64,000 bases of DNA from Sarcocystis neurona (lineage: Eukaryota; Apicomplexa; Conoidasida; Eucoccidiorida; Sarcocystidae). Shown piece after piece: positions 37,300 through 50,400 of this stretch. The position numbers and the translations under genes are program-made. The notes under the pieces were generated by a model. The model was not told the origin of the DNA, did not search any database, and saw only the letters and a program-made list of their open reading frames with translations. The DNA lies in the NCBI GenBank assembly GCA_000727475.1, contig KL647294.1, positions 1,238,369 to 1,302,368 of the forward strand, given 5' to 3'. Within the stretch, counting starts at the first letter, position 1. Every line of letters starts with the position of its first letter.

Positions 37300-40200
37300 C
37301 ATCACCCCTCGTTAGGTGAGTGGGCAAGCAGGCCGCTCCAACGGCGCCACGTGACCACATCCCGCAAGAGGAACTGCTCTTTCTGCTATTTTCTCGAGAA
37401 GATTTCCTCACTTTCGTGTGTGTGTGTGTGTGTGTAACAGTATGTGTCGCCGTTTGTGCTACTGGTGTGATCCCCGCCTCCTTGCGGCAGGCGCTGTCGT
37501 GTGGCGCCGGCTCCCGCGGCCGTTGCAGCTCTGCTCGTGTGCGGGCCACACTACTTCCGCGACCGCTGGTATGCACCGCTTCTCTGATGTTTCTATAGTG
37601 TGCGTGTAGCCACATTCCCTCCTTTTTATTGCGTGGCAGGGAGTTTACCACAGCTGCCCCAGTTTTTCCTCTTGATCCCGTTGCCAGTGATGGACTAGCT
37701 GACCTGCTGCTGCCTCTCCTCGTCCCGCCCCTGCTACTGGGCGACAAAGCGGCAACGCCTGCTGCTCGTCACCCCTACTAAACACATAGTAAACGGTATA
37801 TCCACCTACGCTGCTGGCACGTCTCTTCCTCCCCCCTTCCCGCCCTGCTGCCCCTACGTAAAAAGATATCAGAAGGATACAATTGCACTGCTGGCGCTCC
37901 TCCTTCCCCTCCTGCGCCTCCTGTGCCTTCCCCCGCCAGCTGCTGCTGCTGCCCTTGCGGGGCCCCCGGCGGCTTCATCATCTGTTGCTGTGGTTGCAGC
38001 TGCTGCCACTGTTCCTGCCGCTTCTACACGTCGCGACTCTCTTCCTCTTTCATAGTCCTGCTGCTGCTGTGTGTGTGCAGCCCTCAGGGCTCCTACAGAT
38101 GTAGGTCCATGCGCGGGGATTCTTGGCCTGTGCAGGGCTCTTGTCCCTCCTCCTGCTGCTGCTGTACACGCCACTCTATCCTATTGCAGCGTGGCCTGCT
38201 GCAAGGCGGTGTGTCGCTCTTGCTGCTACTATTACTGAAATCGGCTGCTATGCGCAGTTGCTTCATTGCTGCGGCCGCTACTGAGGTCCTACTGGGGTGG
38301 TGCGCTCTGCTGTTGCTGCTGTGGATGCACCGTCATTGCTGTTGGACGAGTTGCAGCGCTTATCCACGTGGTGTCCCCGTCTGCTGTCGTTGAACTGCAC
38401 TGCTGCTCGCAACCTAGCGCCTCTGTATGCTGCAGCAGGGGGCCGGTGACTTCAGCAGCAGTCGCAGCCGGAGCGGCACGAGCCGGAGCAGTACCAGCTG
38501 GAGCGGCGCAGCAGCCGGAGCGACAGGAGCAGGATTGGCAGCAGCCGGTTCTCAACGGCCGCAGCAGCTTCGCCTGCAGCAACAGCAGCAGCAGCTGCAC
38601 GGAAAGTAGCAGCTATCTGTCCGGAGCAGCGACAGCAAATCCCAGCCGCAGCAGCAACAGCAGCGCCTCAACGACCGCAGCAGCGGCGCCGCTGCGGTTG
38701 TTCGTCCATGTGCAGCGACAGCAATACAGCAGAGCGGCAGCAGCCCCAGCACGACACAGTCGTGTCGCACAAGCAGCACAGCAGCCGCAGAAAAGCCGGC
38801 CGCCAGTCCCGCCCGCGCAGCAGCCGCAGCCACACCACACAGCGAGCCGCCTTCGCATGCGCACGATGTAGACTACGCAGGTCATTTTCTGCCGAAGTGA
38901 CGTGGTGTAAGTGCCGTTCTACGGTGTCGTGCATGATTCTTCTTCCTTCACACGCATGCGCCTGTCTCCCCTCCCTCCCTCCTCCTCTTTTTTCGTTTCT
39001 ACTTTCGGAAAAGCGGGTTTCCTTCGGTTACACCCGTGCGTCGTCGACAGGACAGGAGTTAACGACGCACATGACGGCGTTTCCACTCACCAGAAGTCAT
39101 TTGTGCCGCTCCTGCTGAAGCTTCAGAAGGGCGTCCTGCTGCTGCCAAAAATTCTCCTGGTCCCGGGGACGTCGCCTCTGCCGGCGGTGGCTGCTGCAGC
39201 TCCCGCTGTAGCCGTGCTGCACCGCTGCGATTGCTCCTGCTGCTGCCGTCGCTGCTCTTGCAACTGCGCCAGCTGCTCCTGTGTGGGTGCTGCTGCTTCC
39301 GCCGTTGCAGAACCTGCCCCTGCTGCCGCTGCTGCTCGTCGAGGCCGCTGCTGCCAGCGCTGCGGCTGCGGCCCAGCTTCTCAGCAAGGCCCCCCCGCTG
39401 CTTCGCAGCGTCAGGATCCACAGCAGCAGCGGCAACAGCAGCACCAGCAAGAAGGATGTGAACAGCAGCAGCAGCAGCATGAGCAACGCGGTTGCCAGCA
39501 GCTGCGGCAGCACCGGCCGCAGCAGCAACGGCGTGGTCAGCAGAATCAGCAATAGCAGCCGCAGCAGCAGGTACATCACCGGCAGGAGCAACAGGTCTTC
39601 TAGAGTCGCATCTTCTGGGAAGAGAGGAGAACACCTGGAGGCGCACATCGACAACGAGAGATACGCAGCCGACGTCCCCGCCTGAGGAGCAAGAGCAGCA
39701 GCAGCAGCGTCGCCAGCAGCAGCAATAGCAGCGAAGCCACCGGCAGGAGAGGGCAGCCGCAGACGAGCAGCAGCAGCAGCAGACGCAGCGAACCGCCCCA
39801 AGGGGAGGACGGCAGCGGCGGCGGGGGGATGAGGAGCAGGAGCGCGGTCGCAGGAGGAACAGCTGCAGCAAACGCAGAAAGAGAAGCAGCGCAGGAGCAG
39901 CAGAAGCAAAGTCAAACACAGCAACAGGTAAAGCAGCGATGCTTCGCACCTGCAGCAGGCGAGACCGTTCGAGCAAGCGCTGCAGCAGCAGCAGCAGTTC
40001 TTGAAGAGCACACATGACAGCCTCAAGCGTTCGTTTTGGAGATGTCTGCGCTGCCACTTTTGTTGAAACGAAGGTGCAGAGATCCGCTCTTCTTCACGGG
40101 AGTTGCTGCTGCTGCTTCTTTCAGTTAGGACGGGGACAGCAGCAGCAGCAGCTCATCGACTTTTTGCTTGGCTTTTCCTTTCCCCGCCTACCTTTCGCCG

Positions 40201-40700
40201 CTGCTGCACAGCCCACGGGCGGCCCTGCCGGCCCTGCTGCTTCACCTGCTCCTCTTCCAGCTGCAGCAGCCTCCGCAGCTGCTATTCTTCCTCGACAGTT
40301 GAATTTGCCAAGCCGATGCTGCGGCTGTTGCTGCTGCTGCGGGACCCCGTGCTGCTGCGTCTGCGGAGCTGCTGCTGCAGCGCGAGGGGTGTAAAGCAGC
40401 GGCCCGAGACGCGGCGCGAATAGGAGGAGGTGCAGCAGCACCAGCAGCAGACGAGCACAAACGGCAGCAGAAGGATACAGACAGCAGCAGAGGAACCGAG
40501 ACAGCAGAAGAGAAGTGAAAGGAGTGGGAAGGGGGCTGTCCTGCTGCTGTCCTCGCTGCTCCTGCTGCTGCTGCTGTGACTGCTGCTGCTGGTGTGGCTG
40601 CTGCCGCTGCTGCACCTTCCGGTCGGCCGATGACGGTGCTTTGCACCTGCGTCCATCTCGCATCTGCAACGCACCGCCGAGCCCAGCGTACCCTCTCTCT
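37300..40700 (-). CDS. Probable minus-strand multi-exon gene rich in CAG triplets; product and frame unresolved
   Basis: CAG tracts run in exon-like orientation on the minus strand at about 40190-40400, 39090-39400 and 37870-38180, separated by CTG-oriented blocks. One junction is convincing: a donor TCTG|GTGAGT ends an exon at 39091 in phase 1. The next AG, with exon start 38888, continues in the same phase into ENDLRSLHRAHAKAARC. Another exon may end at 40192 (GCGAAAG|GTAGGC), in either of two open frames. Frames within the Gln/Ala/Ser tracts cannot be told apart by eye. Plus-strand ORFs such as 38266-38871 and 39281-39685 also remain open, so the opposite strand is not excluded. No domain is recognised. 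The gene would be divergent from the VPS13-like gene, with its 5' end near 40.65 kb. Confidence 0.35.
37404..37440. repeat. (GT)n microsatellite
   Basis: Short pure GT run within the CAG/CTG-poor left end of the unresolved region. Confidence 0.85.
38400..40620. repeat. Blocks of CAG and CTG trinucleotide repeats of alternating orientation
   Basis: On the plus strand the blocks read CAG at 38440-38850, CTG at 39110-39360, CAG at 39420-40000, CTG at 40100-40390, CAG at 40430-40510 and CTG at 40545-40615. All are interrupted (CAA, CGG, GCA) rather than pure. Neighbouring blocks are thus inverted repeats of low-complexity sequence. Confidence 0.85.
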
Positions 40701-41214
40701 CTGTCTCAGGCCCTAACGTACATATGTGTGCGTCTAGCCGCAAATGTGTGTAGACCCACATTTGTATATACGCACATATATGCAGTGATCTACACCTGTA
40801 TAATAGGGAGCGGGGGTAGAAGTGCCACATACGGGCTCCGACAGGTGCAGCAGGAAGGTCCTAGACACTTGATTTGCAGCATTTCTGTCTGGCCGCTGGA
40901 GCGCAGTCTGCTGCAGCTTTTTTTTTCTTCTTCATCGGCGGGCTACGAGCCGCAGCAGCAGCAGCACCCGGTCTTTGTGTCTCGTCGACCGGGGTTTCTG
41001 CTGCTGGTCTTGTGGTGCTTTTGCACAAGTTGGTGTGCCTGTGTGTCTCGCTGCGACGTCCCGGTTGGCCCCTTCCTTTCCTTCTCTCTTTTCCTCCCCC
41101 TTTTTTTCTTCCTTTTTTTCTTCCTTTCTGCTGTGTGGCCGGCGTGCTGGGGGGACTGCAGGCGGGGACTGCTGCTGGCGGCTCGCCTTGTCTGCGGCTT
41201 GCGACCGGCGCGCG

Positions 41215-43888
41215 ATGGCGTCGGCAGTGGCGGGACTGCTGCTGCACTCCTTGAACCGCCGACTGCTGCATGCGCTGCTGCGGCAGGTGGGCAGCAGCCT
41301 GCTGCAGAAATATCTGCATGTCGACCTCGACCGGGCCGCTGTGGGCGGCCTGATGGACCGGCTTCTTCTCGACGACGTAGGAGTGAACGTGGCACAAGTC
41401 AACGAAGATCTGCTGTCCCTGCAGCTGCCGGTCAGACTTGCTGCTGGCAGCATTAGGAAAGTCGAAGTCAATCTTTACCTGGCGCACGCACAGCTGCACG
41501 TGATAATTTCTGGCCTGCGGCTTGTCTTCCTTCCGCATGCCCCAGACTTTGCTGCTTGCTGCTGCGGCCCTCCCACACCCCAGACGTGCGGCGGCAGCGG
41601 CACCGGTGGACGTCGAGAAGACCCCGTCGCAGCAGCAGCGGCAGGGGGCGCTGGCTGCGCCTGTGCGTGTCCGTCCTGCAGCAGCAGCAGCAGGACCGCA
41701 GGGGGGGGGCCAGCAGCAGGACTTGGACAAGGAGAGGACGAAGAAGAAGAGGAAAGGAAGAGGGGGAAGGACCAGGGAGTCGCAGCAGCAGTAGAAGCAA
41801 CAGCGGCAGACAGAAAGAAGAGAGAAAAAAAGAGAAGGAAGAGGACCGGAGGAGAAGCAGCAGCAGCAGCGTGGCCACGGGAGGAAGGGGAGAAGATGCG
41901 CTGTTGCAGCAGACGAGATGGCAGCAGCTAGCTGCCGTGCGAGGAGGGGCAGCAAGAGAGCAAGTGAAGGAAAGCGAAGAACAGGAAGAAGAAGTGGAGA
42001 GTTTCTACGGAGCGCGGGTAGATAAAATAGCGACCCATGTGGCCGCGTGCACTCACGCGTTTCGACAGCAGCAGCTGCTGCAGCAGCTGGACCGGCTGCA
42101 CCGCCTGCTCCGGCAGCTGCAGCAGCAGCAGGAAGAAGAAAAGATGTGGGGCGGAGGGGGCGCTGCAGGAGAAGCGCCCATCCGAGCCGCTATCGAAAGA
42201 TTCTCCTTGCAATTCAGACAGCTGCATCAGGAGCTGCTGCTGCTTCAGCAGCAGAGACCTGCTGCGGCGAGGGCCGCTGCTGCGTTTCCTGCTGCTGCTC
42301 CTGCGCCACCACCAGCTGCTGCTGCTTCCTCTGCTTCTTTCTTCTGCCCCCCCGGGCGGCCCGGCGAAGGCAGAGCTGGAGGAGCACGAGGAGGAGGAGC
42401 TGGAGCAGCAGCAGCGGGCCGCGGAAGCAGTGCAGCAGCGGTCCACGGAGGCCCGGAAGGCAGAGGAGGAAGACAAAGAGAAGGAGGAAGAGGAACAGCA
42501 GCGGCGGCGGGGACAGCAAGCGATGAGGAAGTAGCAGCAGCAGCAGAAGAAGAAGAAGGAAGCGTACAGACGCTGCTTGCTTGGTTGCTGCGCTATGTGC
42601 CAAATGTGAAGCTAAGATTCGATGATATAGCGGTGGTCTTCGACGATACCGCAGGAGTTCTGCTCCACCCCAGCCGCTGCTGCGTCCACGTCAGCTGCCT
42701 GCTCTTGCAGCCTGAACACCGCGGCATGTGGAAGTTCTCCTGGCCCGCTGACCCCCCCCCCAGCTCCACCAACAGCAACGGCGGCAGCGCCGACAGCAGC
42801 AGCAGCAGCGACAGCAGCAGGAGAGGATTCCGGGGTCGGAGCAGCGAGGGGGAGAGCGCCGAAGAGGAAGCGGCAGTGAAGCTCACGTGGCCGTCTGCCG
42901 CATGCAACAACAGCAGCAGCTTCGGCAGCGGGAGCAGCAGCTTCGGCAGCGGCAGCAGCGGACCGGGTTACGCGGCGACGCGGCATGACTCCCCTGCGGC
43001 AGCCGCAGCCCATCCGGAGCAGCAACTCAGCGGAGAGAGCCAGCAGTCGACCCACAGCAGCCCACCAGCAGCAGCAGCAGCATCGGCCAAGAATCTCACC
43101 TATGCCGTCCTTCTCAAAGGTAGAACGTTGGAGCAAACTTCGCTATAGATACACCCGCATGCGCCAATATGCGTGCGTGTGTCTCCTTACATACACACAT
43201 ACGCCCACACATATGTATATATATTCTCGTTCCTCTCTGTATATACATCCATAGGAGTGTCTAGCTCGATGAACATGTACCCTACGAATTCCTTCTATTA
43301 TCCTCTCTATACATATACACGCGTATCTCCATGTGAGTCTCTCTCTCCCTCTATACACGTATATATGGATGTGTAGGTCCGCATGTCTTTTCCTCGTGCG
43401 TATATATATTTCTCTATCTCTACATAGATATATATATATATGTATACAGGCGTGCCTCCATACACACATATATAGATAGGTACATGCCTATATGTATATG
43501 TGTCTGTTTAGGCGGGTGCGTATCTCTCTGTAGCTGCAGAGAAGTACCTGGGTGTGGCAGGTCTTGCTTCACGTGCTGCAGCGGTGTTGCTGCTTCCCGT
43601 CCGCGTCACGGCCTGCTACTCCTCATTCACCAGAAGGAAGCGGGGGGTCGTCCGCAGTTCTGCCGCTGCTGCTGCGGTGCCGCTGCTGCGGTGCCACTGC
43701 TGCTGCTCTTTCTGCTGCTGCCTGTCGTCCGTCCTGCTGCTGCTACCTCTTTCACAGGCGCCTTCGGTTCGGCGGGTGCTGCTGAGCGTGTGCTGCTCAA
43801 GTCGCTGCTCTCCAGAGCCTCCACCTGCTGCGCTTCTACTGCAGCTGCTTCTTCGCATGCAGGCAGCCGCTTTGTTGCTGCTGTTTTT

Positions 43889-43934
<46 letters not shown>

Positions 43935-44418
43935 GGTGTTGTGTGTGTGTGTGTGNNNNNNNNNNNNNNNNNNNNNNNNNNNNNNNNNNNNNNNNNNNNN
44001 NNNNNNNNNNNNNNNNNNNNNNNNNNNNNNNNNNNNNNNNNNNNNNNNNNNNNNNNNNNNNNNNNNNNNNNNNNNNNNNNNNNNNNNNNNNNNNNNNNNN
44101 NNNNNNNNNNNNNNNNNNNNNNNNNNNNNNNNNNNNNNNNNNNNNNNNNNNNNNNNNNNNNNNNNNNNNNNNNNNNNNNNNNNNNNNNNNNNNNNNNNNN
44201 NNNNNNNNNNNNNNNNNNNNNNNNNNNNNNNNNNNNNNNNNNNNNNNNNNNNNNNNNNNNNNNNNNNNNNNNNNNNNNNNNNNNNNNNNNNNNNNNNNNN
44301 NNNNNNNNNNNNNNNNNNNNNNNNNNNNNNNNNNNNNNNNNNNNNNNNNNNNNNNNNNNNNNNNNNNNNNNNNNNNNNNNNNNNNNNNNNNNNNNNNNNN
44401 NNNNNNNNNNNGTTTTGT

Positions 44419-44465
<47 letters not shown>

Positions 44466-47400
44466 TGGGGGTTATGTTCGTGTGTGTGTGTGTGTTTGTG
44501 GGGGTTATGTTCGTGTGTGCGTGTGTCTGCCTGCTGCTCGTTTTTGCTGTTATACCTCTGCTGCTGCTGTGCGTCGGCGTGCACGTCAAACTTTTGCTGC
44601 TGCTGCTGCTGCCGCTGCTGCAGGCTTCGGTGTGTCATGGGAAGATACATGCGCAGCAGCGGCTGCGAGGGCAGCGGCTGCAGGAACCGACAACGGCGTC
44701 CTTGCACCTTTCCCCTCATCCCCTTCTTCGTTTTCCTCTTCTGGTCCATCCACTTCGTTTTCTTCATCCTATTCTTCCTTCTCGTCTAGCTCTTCGGTAC
44801 CGGCTTCCGGCTACCCTCCCCGCCCCGTCGCGTCGCCCCCGCGCTCTGCTGCTGCTGCTGCTTCTCGTGCTGCTGTCAACTCCGTCGCATCGCCGGATTT
44901 CGTTTTCTCCGCGGTTGCTGCGACGCCGTTGTCGGCCGTTACGACGCCGCTCTACACTGCTGCTGCCGCAGCGTTCCCTCCTTCATTTTCTTCGACTTCT
45001 TCTCGTCCTTCTTGGGGGACGGCTGCGGGCTTCCCCTACGCGGCTGTGACGACGCTGTCTTCGGCTGCTGCTGCTCGGTTTGCTGCGTCTCCTGCTGCTG
45101 CCGCCTCCCCTCTGCCGGCAACAGCAGCTGCTGTCACGTTCTACAGGAGGTGGCTGCTACATCCTCTGGACATCCACGCTCAGCTGGGTCTCTATGCTCC
45201 TGCACCTCCTGCTGCTGCTGCCGCTCTTGCTGCTGCTGCTTCTTCGTCTTTTTCTTCTGCGCAGCAAGGGGCCGCCGCGGCTGCTGCGTTTCCTGCTGTA
45301 CAGTCCGAGCAACTGGTGGCAAAGCTGCTGCTGCAGACTGACGCTCCTGTTGAAGTTGAAGTTGACGAGGGCGTGACTGCTGCTGCTGCGCTGCTGGTCA
45401 AAAAACTGCAGCACCGCAAGCGGCTGCACCTTCTTGCTGTCTTCCGCCCTTGCATGCGTCCCTGCTGCAGCAGCAGCAGCAGCGCGCGCCGGCGACGTCT
45501 GCAGCAGCAGCGGAGACAGCCGGCTTTGATGCTTTCTCCACCGCATGCCGCCCGGGTAAGGACGCCGCAACTACCCCGGGGAGAGGAAGCGGAAATCGAA
45601 GCTGCAGCAACAGGAGGAGGAAGCAGAATAGCAGGAGAAGGAGGAGGAGGGGCAGCATCAGCAGCAGGTGATAACAGCGACACCACGGGAGGAGAAGGAG
45701 CCGAAGCAGCAACGACAGCAGAACAGGAGGAGGAAGAGCTGCCACATGCGTGGGAAGAAGCGGCCGCGGCGTGGAAATGTGCACCAGCAACGAGCGACGA
45801 GGCGCAGACAGCAGCAGCACTTTGGGGACGCAAAAACGATGAAAAAGGAGGAACACGTAGAGGTGGAGAGAGAGAAAGAGAAGACGGCGGAGTCCTGTGG
45901 CAGCAGGGAGACGCAGACGATGACGCAGCAGCAACAGCAGCAGGAACACCAGAGGAACGCAGCAGCTGGACAGACGGCAGCTGCCGAAAGTGGTGGAAGT
46001 ACGCGGTGAAGTACGTACGCCTGCTGAGGCTGCAACAGCGCGACAGCAGCAGCTGGTGTGAAGCCAGCAGCAGCAGCAGCTGGAAGAGCTGGCTGGCCGG
46101 AGGGATAATCGAGTCAGATAGCCGCAGTTGCACGAGTCTTTGCGAGCAGCAGCAACAGCGGCAAACAAGCGGCACGAGAAACAGCCTCCCTGGCAGTCTG
46201 TACTGGGGACAGCTCGAGGAACGCATTGTCCATATGAAGAGGTAACGCCACATATGCCGCATCTTCTCTGCCGCTGTGCTGCTGCTGCTGCTCCGCTCTG
46301 CGATGCTGCTGCTGCTCCCTTCTCTGGTGCTGCTGCTGCTCCCTTCTGTGGTGCTGATGCTTCACTGGTGCTGCTCCGCTGCTGCGGCTCTGGTACTACT
46401 GCGACTCTACTGCAGTTGCCCTGCACCTGCTGCAGTAGCACTGCTGCTGCTGCTCTGAGGTGCTGCTCCCGCTGCCGCAGCTGTCGTGCTGCTCTGCTGC
46501 TGCAGTTTTCCTGCTGCTCCATCACTGCTGCTGCCCTGCATCCGCTGCTCCATTAGTTTTGCTAATGCTAGTGCTGCTGCTTCTCCGGTGCTGTTGCCGC
46601 TGTTGAACTGCGGCAGCTCCTGTGGTGCTCCCGCTGCTGCTCTACTCCCATGCACTGCCCTATATATACACACACGCATAAGGATGAATATCAACAAATA
46701 AAAATGTTGCTGCATTCCTCTCTCGTGGCCTGCTTGCTTCTCTTCTTGTTGCTGATGTCGCGCTTGCCCTCCGACACACTAACACACCAGTACGTGTATT
46801 CAGCCATTGCTGCATGCGTCTGCATACATATATGTATATGTATACATGTGGAGAGAGAGAGAAATTCAGACAAGTATTAGTGTTCACAAGTATATATACG
46901 TGTTCAACTGACGGCGGTGTGGCTGCACCTCTGCTGCTCGTGCCGCTGCTTTTCTCGCTGTTGCTGCTCCTGCTTCTTCAGCGTCCACGTGTATCTCTGT
47001 CCACGCTCCTACGCACGTGTTACATATATATATATACATATATGTATATGTATATGTATATATATATATACGTACGCGTGTGTATGTTAGGGGCTGGACG
47101 AAAAATGAACAGCTGTTGTTTCTGCTGCGTTCCTGCTGTGTTGCTGCTGCTGCTGTTGCTGCTGCTGGTGTGTTGCTGTTGCTGCTTGGATGCCTCTCTG
47201 CAGGTACATGAGGATTGTGAAGAGTTACTTGCTTCAGCAGCGTCTGCAGCGCGTACTGTTCGGGCCACTGGTGCCTGCTGCTGCTGTTGCTGCTGACTCT
47301 TCTTCGTGTCTGTGGAAGTCCTTTTGGAGCGAGGCGCTGCCGCCGCAGAGCTTCGTTGCTCCTGTTCCTGCTGTCTCTGCTGCTCCTGGTGTTGCTGCTT

Positions 47401-50400
47401 CTCCTTCCGGCGCTGGTGCTGCACCTGCGAGTCTTTCTCCGCTGCTGCTGCTGATGCCGGGAAGCAAGGGCAGCAGCAGCGTCGGCAGCGGCTTCCTGTC
47501 CTCTGCTGCAGCAGCGCCCCGAGGCGGTGCGACGGCTGCAATTGCTGCAGGAAGTGCTGCTATTGGAGCAGCGGGAGGAGGAGGAGGAGGCGTCGGAGGA
47601 GGAGCAGCAGCCGCAGCAGCGTTGCTGGTGCCGGGTGCTGCGGACGTGAGCGCGTTTTTTTATTACTGCTGGAAGCAGCAGCAGCAGGAGCGGCGTGTAG
47701 CTCTGCAGCAGCAGCAGGAACTGCTGATTCTACAACAGCAGCAGCAACAGAGCCACCGCGGTGGTGAGACGCCTGCTGCGCTCGCTCCTGCTGTTGCAGC
47801 GGGAGGACGAGGCGCAAGTGGAGGAAGAGAAAACGAAGAAGAAGAAGAAGACGACGCAGCGAGGCGGTGGTGGCGCAGACGCGAACAGGAGAAGCAACGA
47901 GAAGCAGCAGCAGCTGCAGCTGCTGCAGCAGACAGCGATGCTGCTTTTGTCGTGCGGTTGGTGCTGCAGCGGCCGTACTGGGTCCTTGCCCAGTGGCATC
48001 TGCTGGCAGCAGCAGAACTCGGTGCCGCCGCTGCGGAACAGCAGCAGCAACAGCCCCGCCGCAGCGGCAGCGGCAGCAGCCGAGAACAAAGTTGGACTTC
48101 GTGGGCGCGCAGTGCCGTGACGCAGCAGCAGCAGCAGTGGACAGCTGCAGCAGCAGCGGGTCAAGGAAGTGAAGAAGAAGAAGACAGATACGGAAGAGGA
48201 GGAGGAAGAGGAACGGCGGAGGAGGAGGAAGACGAACGCAGGAAACGAGAGCTTCTTGGTGTGCTGGTGCTGCAGCTGGAGCAGCAGCAGCACCTGGTCC
48301 TTCGCATGCGGCAGCACTTCTATTCGCTGTTCGGCAAAGCGCAGCTCGCATCGCCACACTCTCTCGAGAGACTCTCTCTTGCCGAGCAGTTCTCTCTTCT
48401 GCAGGTGAATGTTTGGGCAGCCACCTGTGAAAGAGACGAAGGGGACAGCACCGAAGAAAACGGGGAGACGGACGCGGGGAGACGGAGACGGAGGAGAAGG
48501 AGGCGCACCAGGGAGTTTAATGAGAGGGGGGGAGAAGATTCAAAGAAGGACAGGAGAGGGTGCATAGAGAAAGGGGAAGCAAAAACAGGGAAAGACGGCT
48601 GGTCGCAGCTGCTGCTGCAGGTGCTAAACGAGCAGCAGCAGCAGCAAAGAGGAAAACGAAGGACAGGAAGCACGAAGCAGCAGCAGCATCTGCGGAAGAC
48701 AAGAGAAGGCAAACCAGAGAGGAACAGAAGAAAGGCAGAAAATGGAAAAAGAGAGGAACCGCCCCGCGAAGATGAACAGCCAGTGCCAAACAATAAGTAG
48801 ATAACGTTACGGGGGGATTCTCCCATAATACAACATCAAATATTGACAAACAATTCCATCTATATATATATGTGGATACACATAAATATACACATGTATA
48901 TACATACATATATATATATGTATATAAATATATACATATATATAGAGCTACCCATGTGTATAGAGATAGATAGACGTATGTGTAGGTATAAATAGATGTA
49001 TATGTATACAGCTTGTGAAGCTAATAGCACGCCTCTCCTGAAGCTAATACCACTTCTCCCCCTACTTATATGTACGTACATATAAAAAGAACTATCTGTG
49101 TATGTATAGCTAGATATATAGACACAGGTATAGGTATAACTATTTATGTACATATATAACTTCTGAAGCTCATAGCACGCCTCCCCGCAGTTGTATATAT
49201 ATACCTACGCGTGAGAATATAGTTGTTGCTCTCTGTATGTGACGGCGGCCTGTGCCAGCTGTTCAATATGTATGTGAGTTGAAGTATGTGTCGTACTTTT
49301 TGCATGTATATGAGAAGAAGTGCATATATCCTGCTGTCTGTGAATCCATGCATGTGTAATCTGTGTGAATATATATATGTGTATGTGTATGTATATGAAT
49401 CTTTGTTGTGTCCAAGTGTGTATGCGTGACACGAGGACGCTGGTGGAGAAAAGACGAGGCAGCCATCCGAGAGGGAGAGCAGCAGAAGCGGCAGCAGCAG
49501 GAGCAGCAGCGGAGGCAGCACGAGGCGCACATGTTGGCGGGGGAGACGGAAAGGCAGAGGGACGGGGACGGAAAGGCGGAGACGCGCATGCGAGACATGC
49601 TGAAGAGAAAAAAAAGGGACAGGACGTCGCAGCCCGAGCAGCGGGTGGCCACACAAAGAGAAAAAAAACACAGAGACGAGACAGCAGCGCGGCAGCACAG
49701 GGTTACGGCGACTTCGTCTCCTAGAAAAACGCAGCAGCAGCAGCAGCAGAGAAACGTTGCTGCAGCTGCTGTTTTTGTGTTGGTTTGGCTCGTCTTCTCG
49801 CCCACGCCTTGCGGCCCCACACACGAAAAAACACCCCCTCTCGCCCTCACTTTCCTGGGCTCGCCTTGACGAGGGCTGTCCCCCCGTGCCATCGTTTATA
49901 TATATATGTTTGTACATAAATATATATGTGTGTATGCGCATACGCATACGTATATGCAAATGTGTATGTATTTTTCAAATGAAACAGAAGAAGAACACAC
50001 ATATATATACGTATATGTATATATGTGTACAAAAAGGGCCGCCACGTGCGTGCATAGACAGACGTACATCCATATATGTATGTATGTATGTATGCATCTC
50101 TATGTATATATATATACACATATGTATATGTATACGTGTATCTATATGTATATGTATGTGTGCATCTATCTGTATATATATATATATATATATATGTGTA
50201 CACATATGTATGTGTATACGTGTATGTATATGTATTTGTTTACTAAACGGAAGAGAGAAGAAGTACGTGCACACAAACATATATGTGTACATATATATGT
50301 GTAGCTGTTCACGTATGTGTCTATGTATCTGTATATTTGTATATGTGTATATATTTGTTTACCAGATGAAAGAGAGAAGAAGTAAATACAGACATTCGTG

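Larger units (their letters stand above)
34547..37300. other. Intergenic region downstream of NFS1
   Basis: Purine-rich DNA with G9-G10 runs to about 34860, then ordinary-composition DNA with only short ORFs. A TA run lies at 35775-35797. Degenerate tandem repeats occupy 36088-36300 and 36753-37050. The plus-strand ORFs at 35638-36006 and 36719-37057 show no recognisable domain and lie partly in repeats; I do not call them genes. No terminator or poly-A signal could be assigned with confidence. Confidence 0.5.

Noticed and set aside
40975..41214. Upstream in-frame Met (40975) for the VPS13-like protein
   Set aside because: The added 80 residues are Cys/Phe/Ser-rich with a pyrimidine-run translation. 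The chorein-N domain starts naturally at the ATG at 41215.
43554..44789. Several-hundred-codon ORFs across the second N run
   Set aside because: They consist of N and GT-array translation (Cys-Val or His-Thr). The region is an intron by phase-matched splicing 43119/44624.
45192..46525. Minus-strand ORFs of more than 350 codons opposite VPS13-like exon 2
   Set aside because: The plus strand has conserved VPS13 segments and phase-matched splice sites here. The minus frames are the repeat complement.
48404..48800. Read-through of VPS13-like exon 3 to a stop at 48800 as the gene's end
   Set aside because: The tail is Arg/Glu low complexity with a good donor before it, and further in-phase exons follow. 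A shorter protein ending here remains possible.
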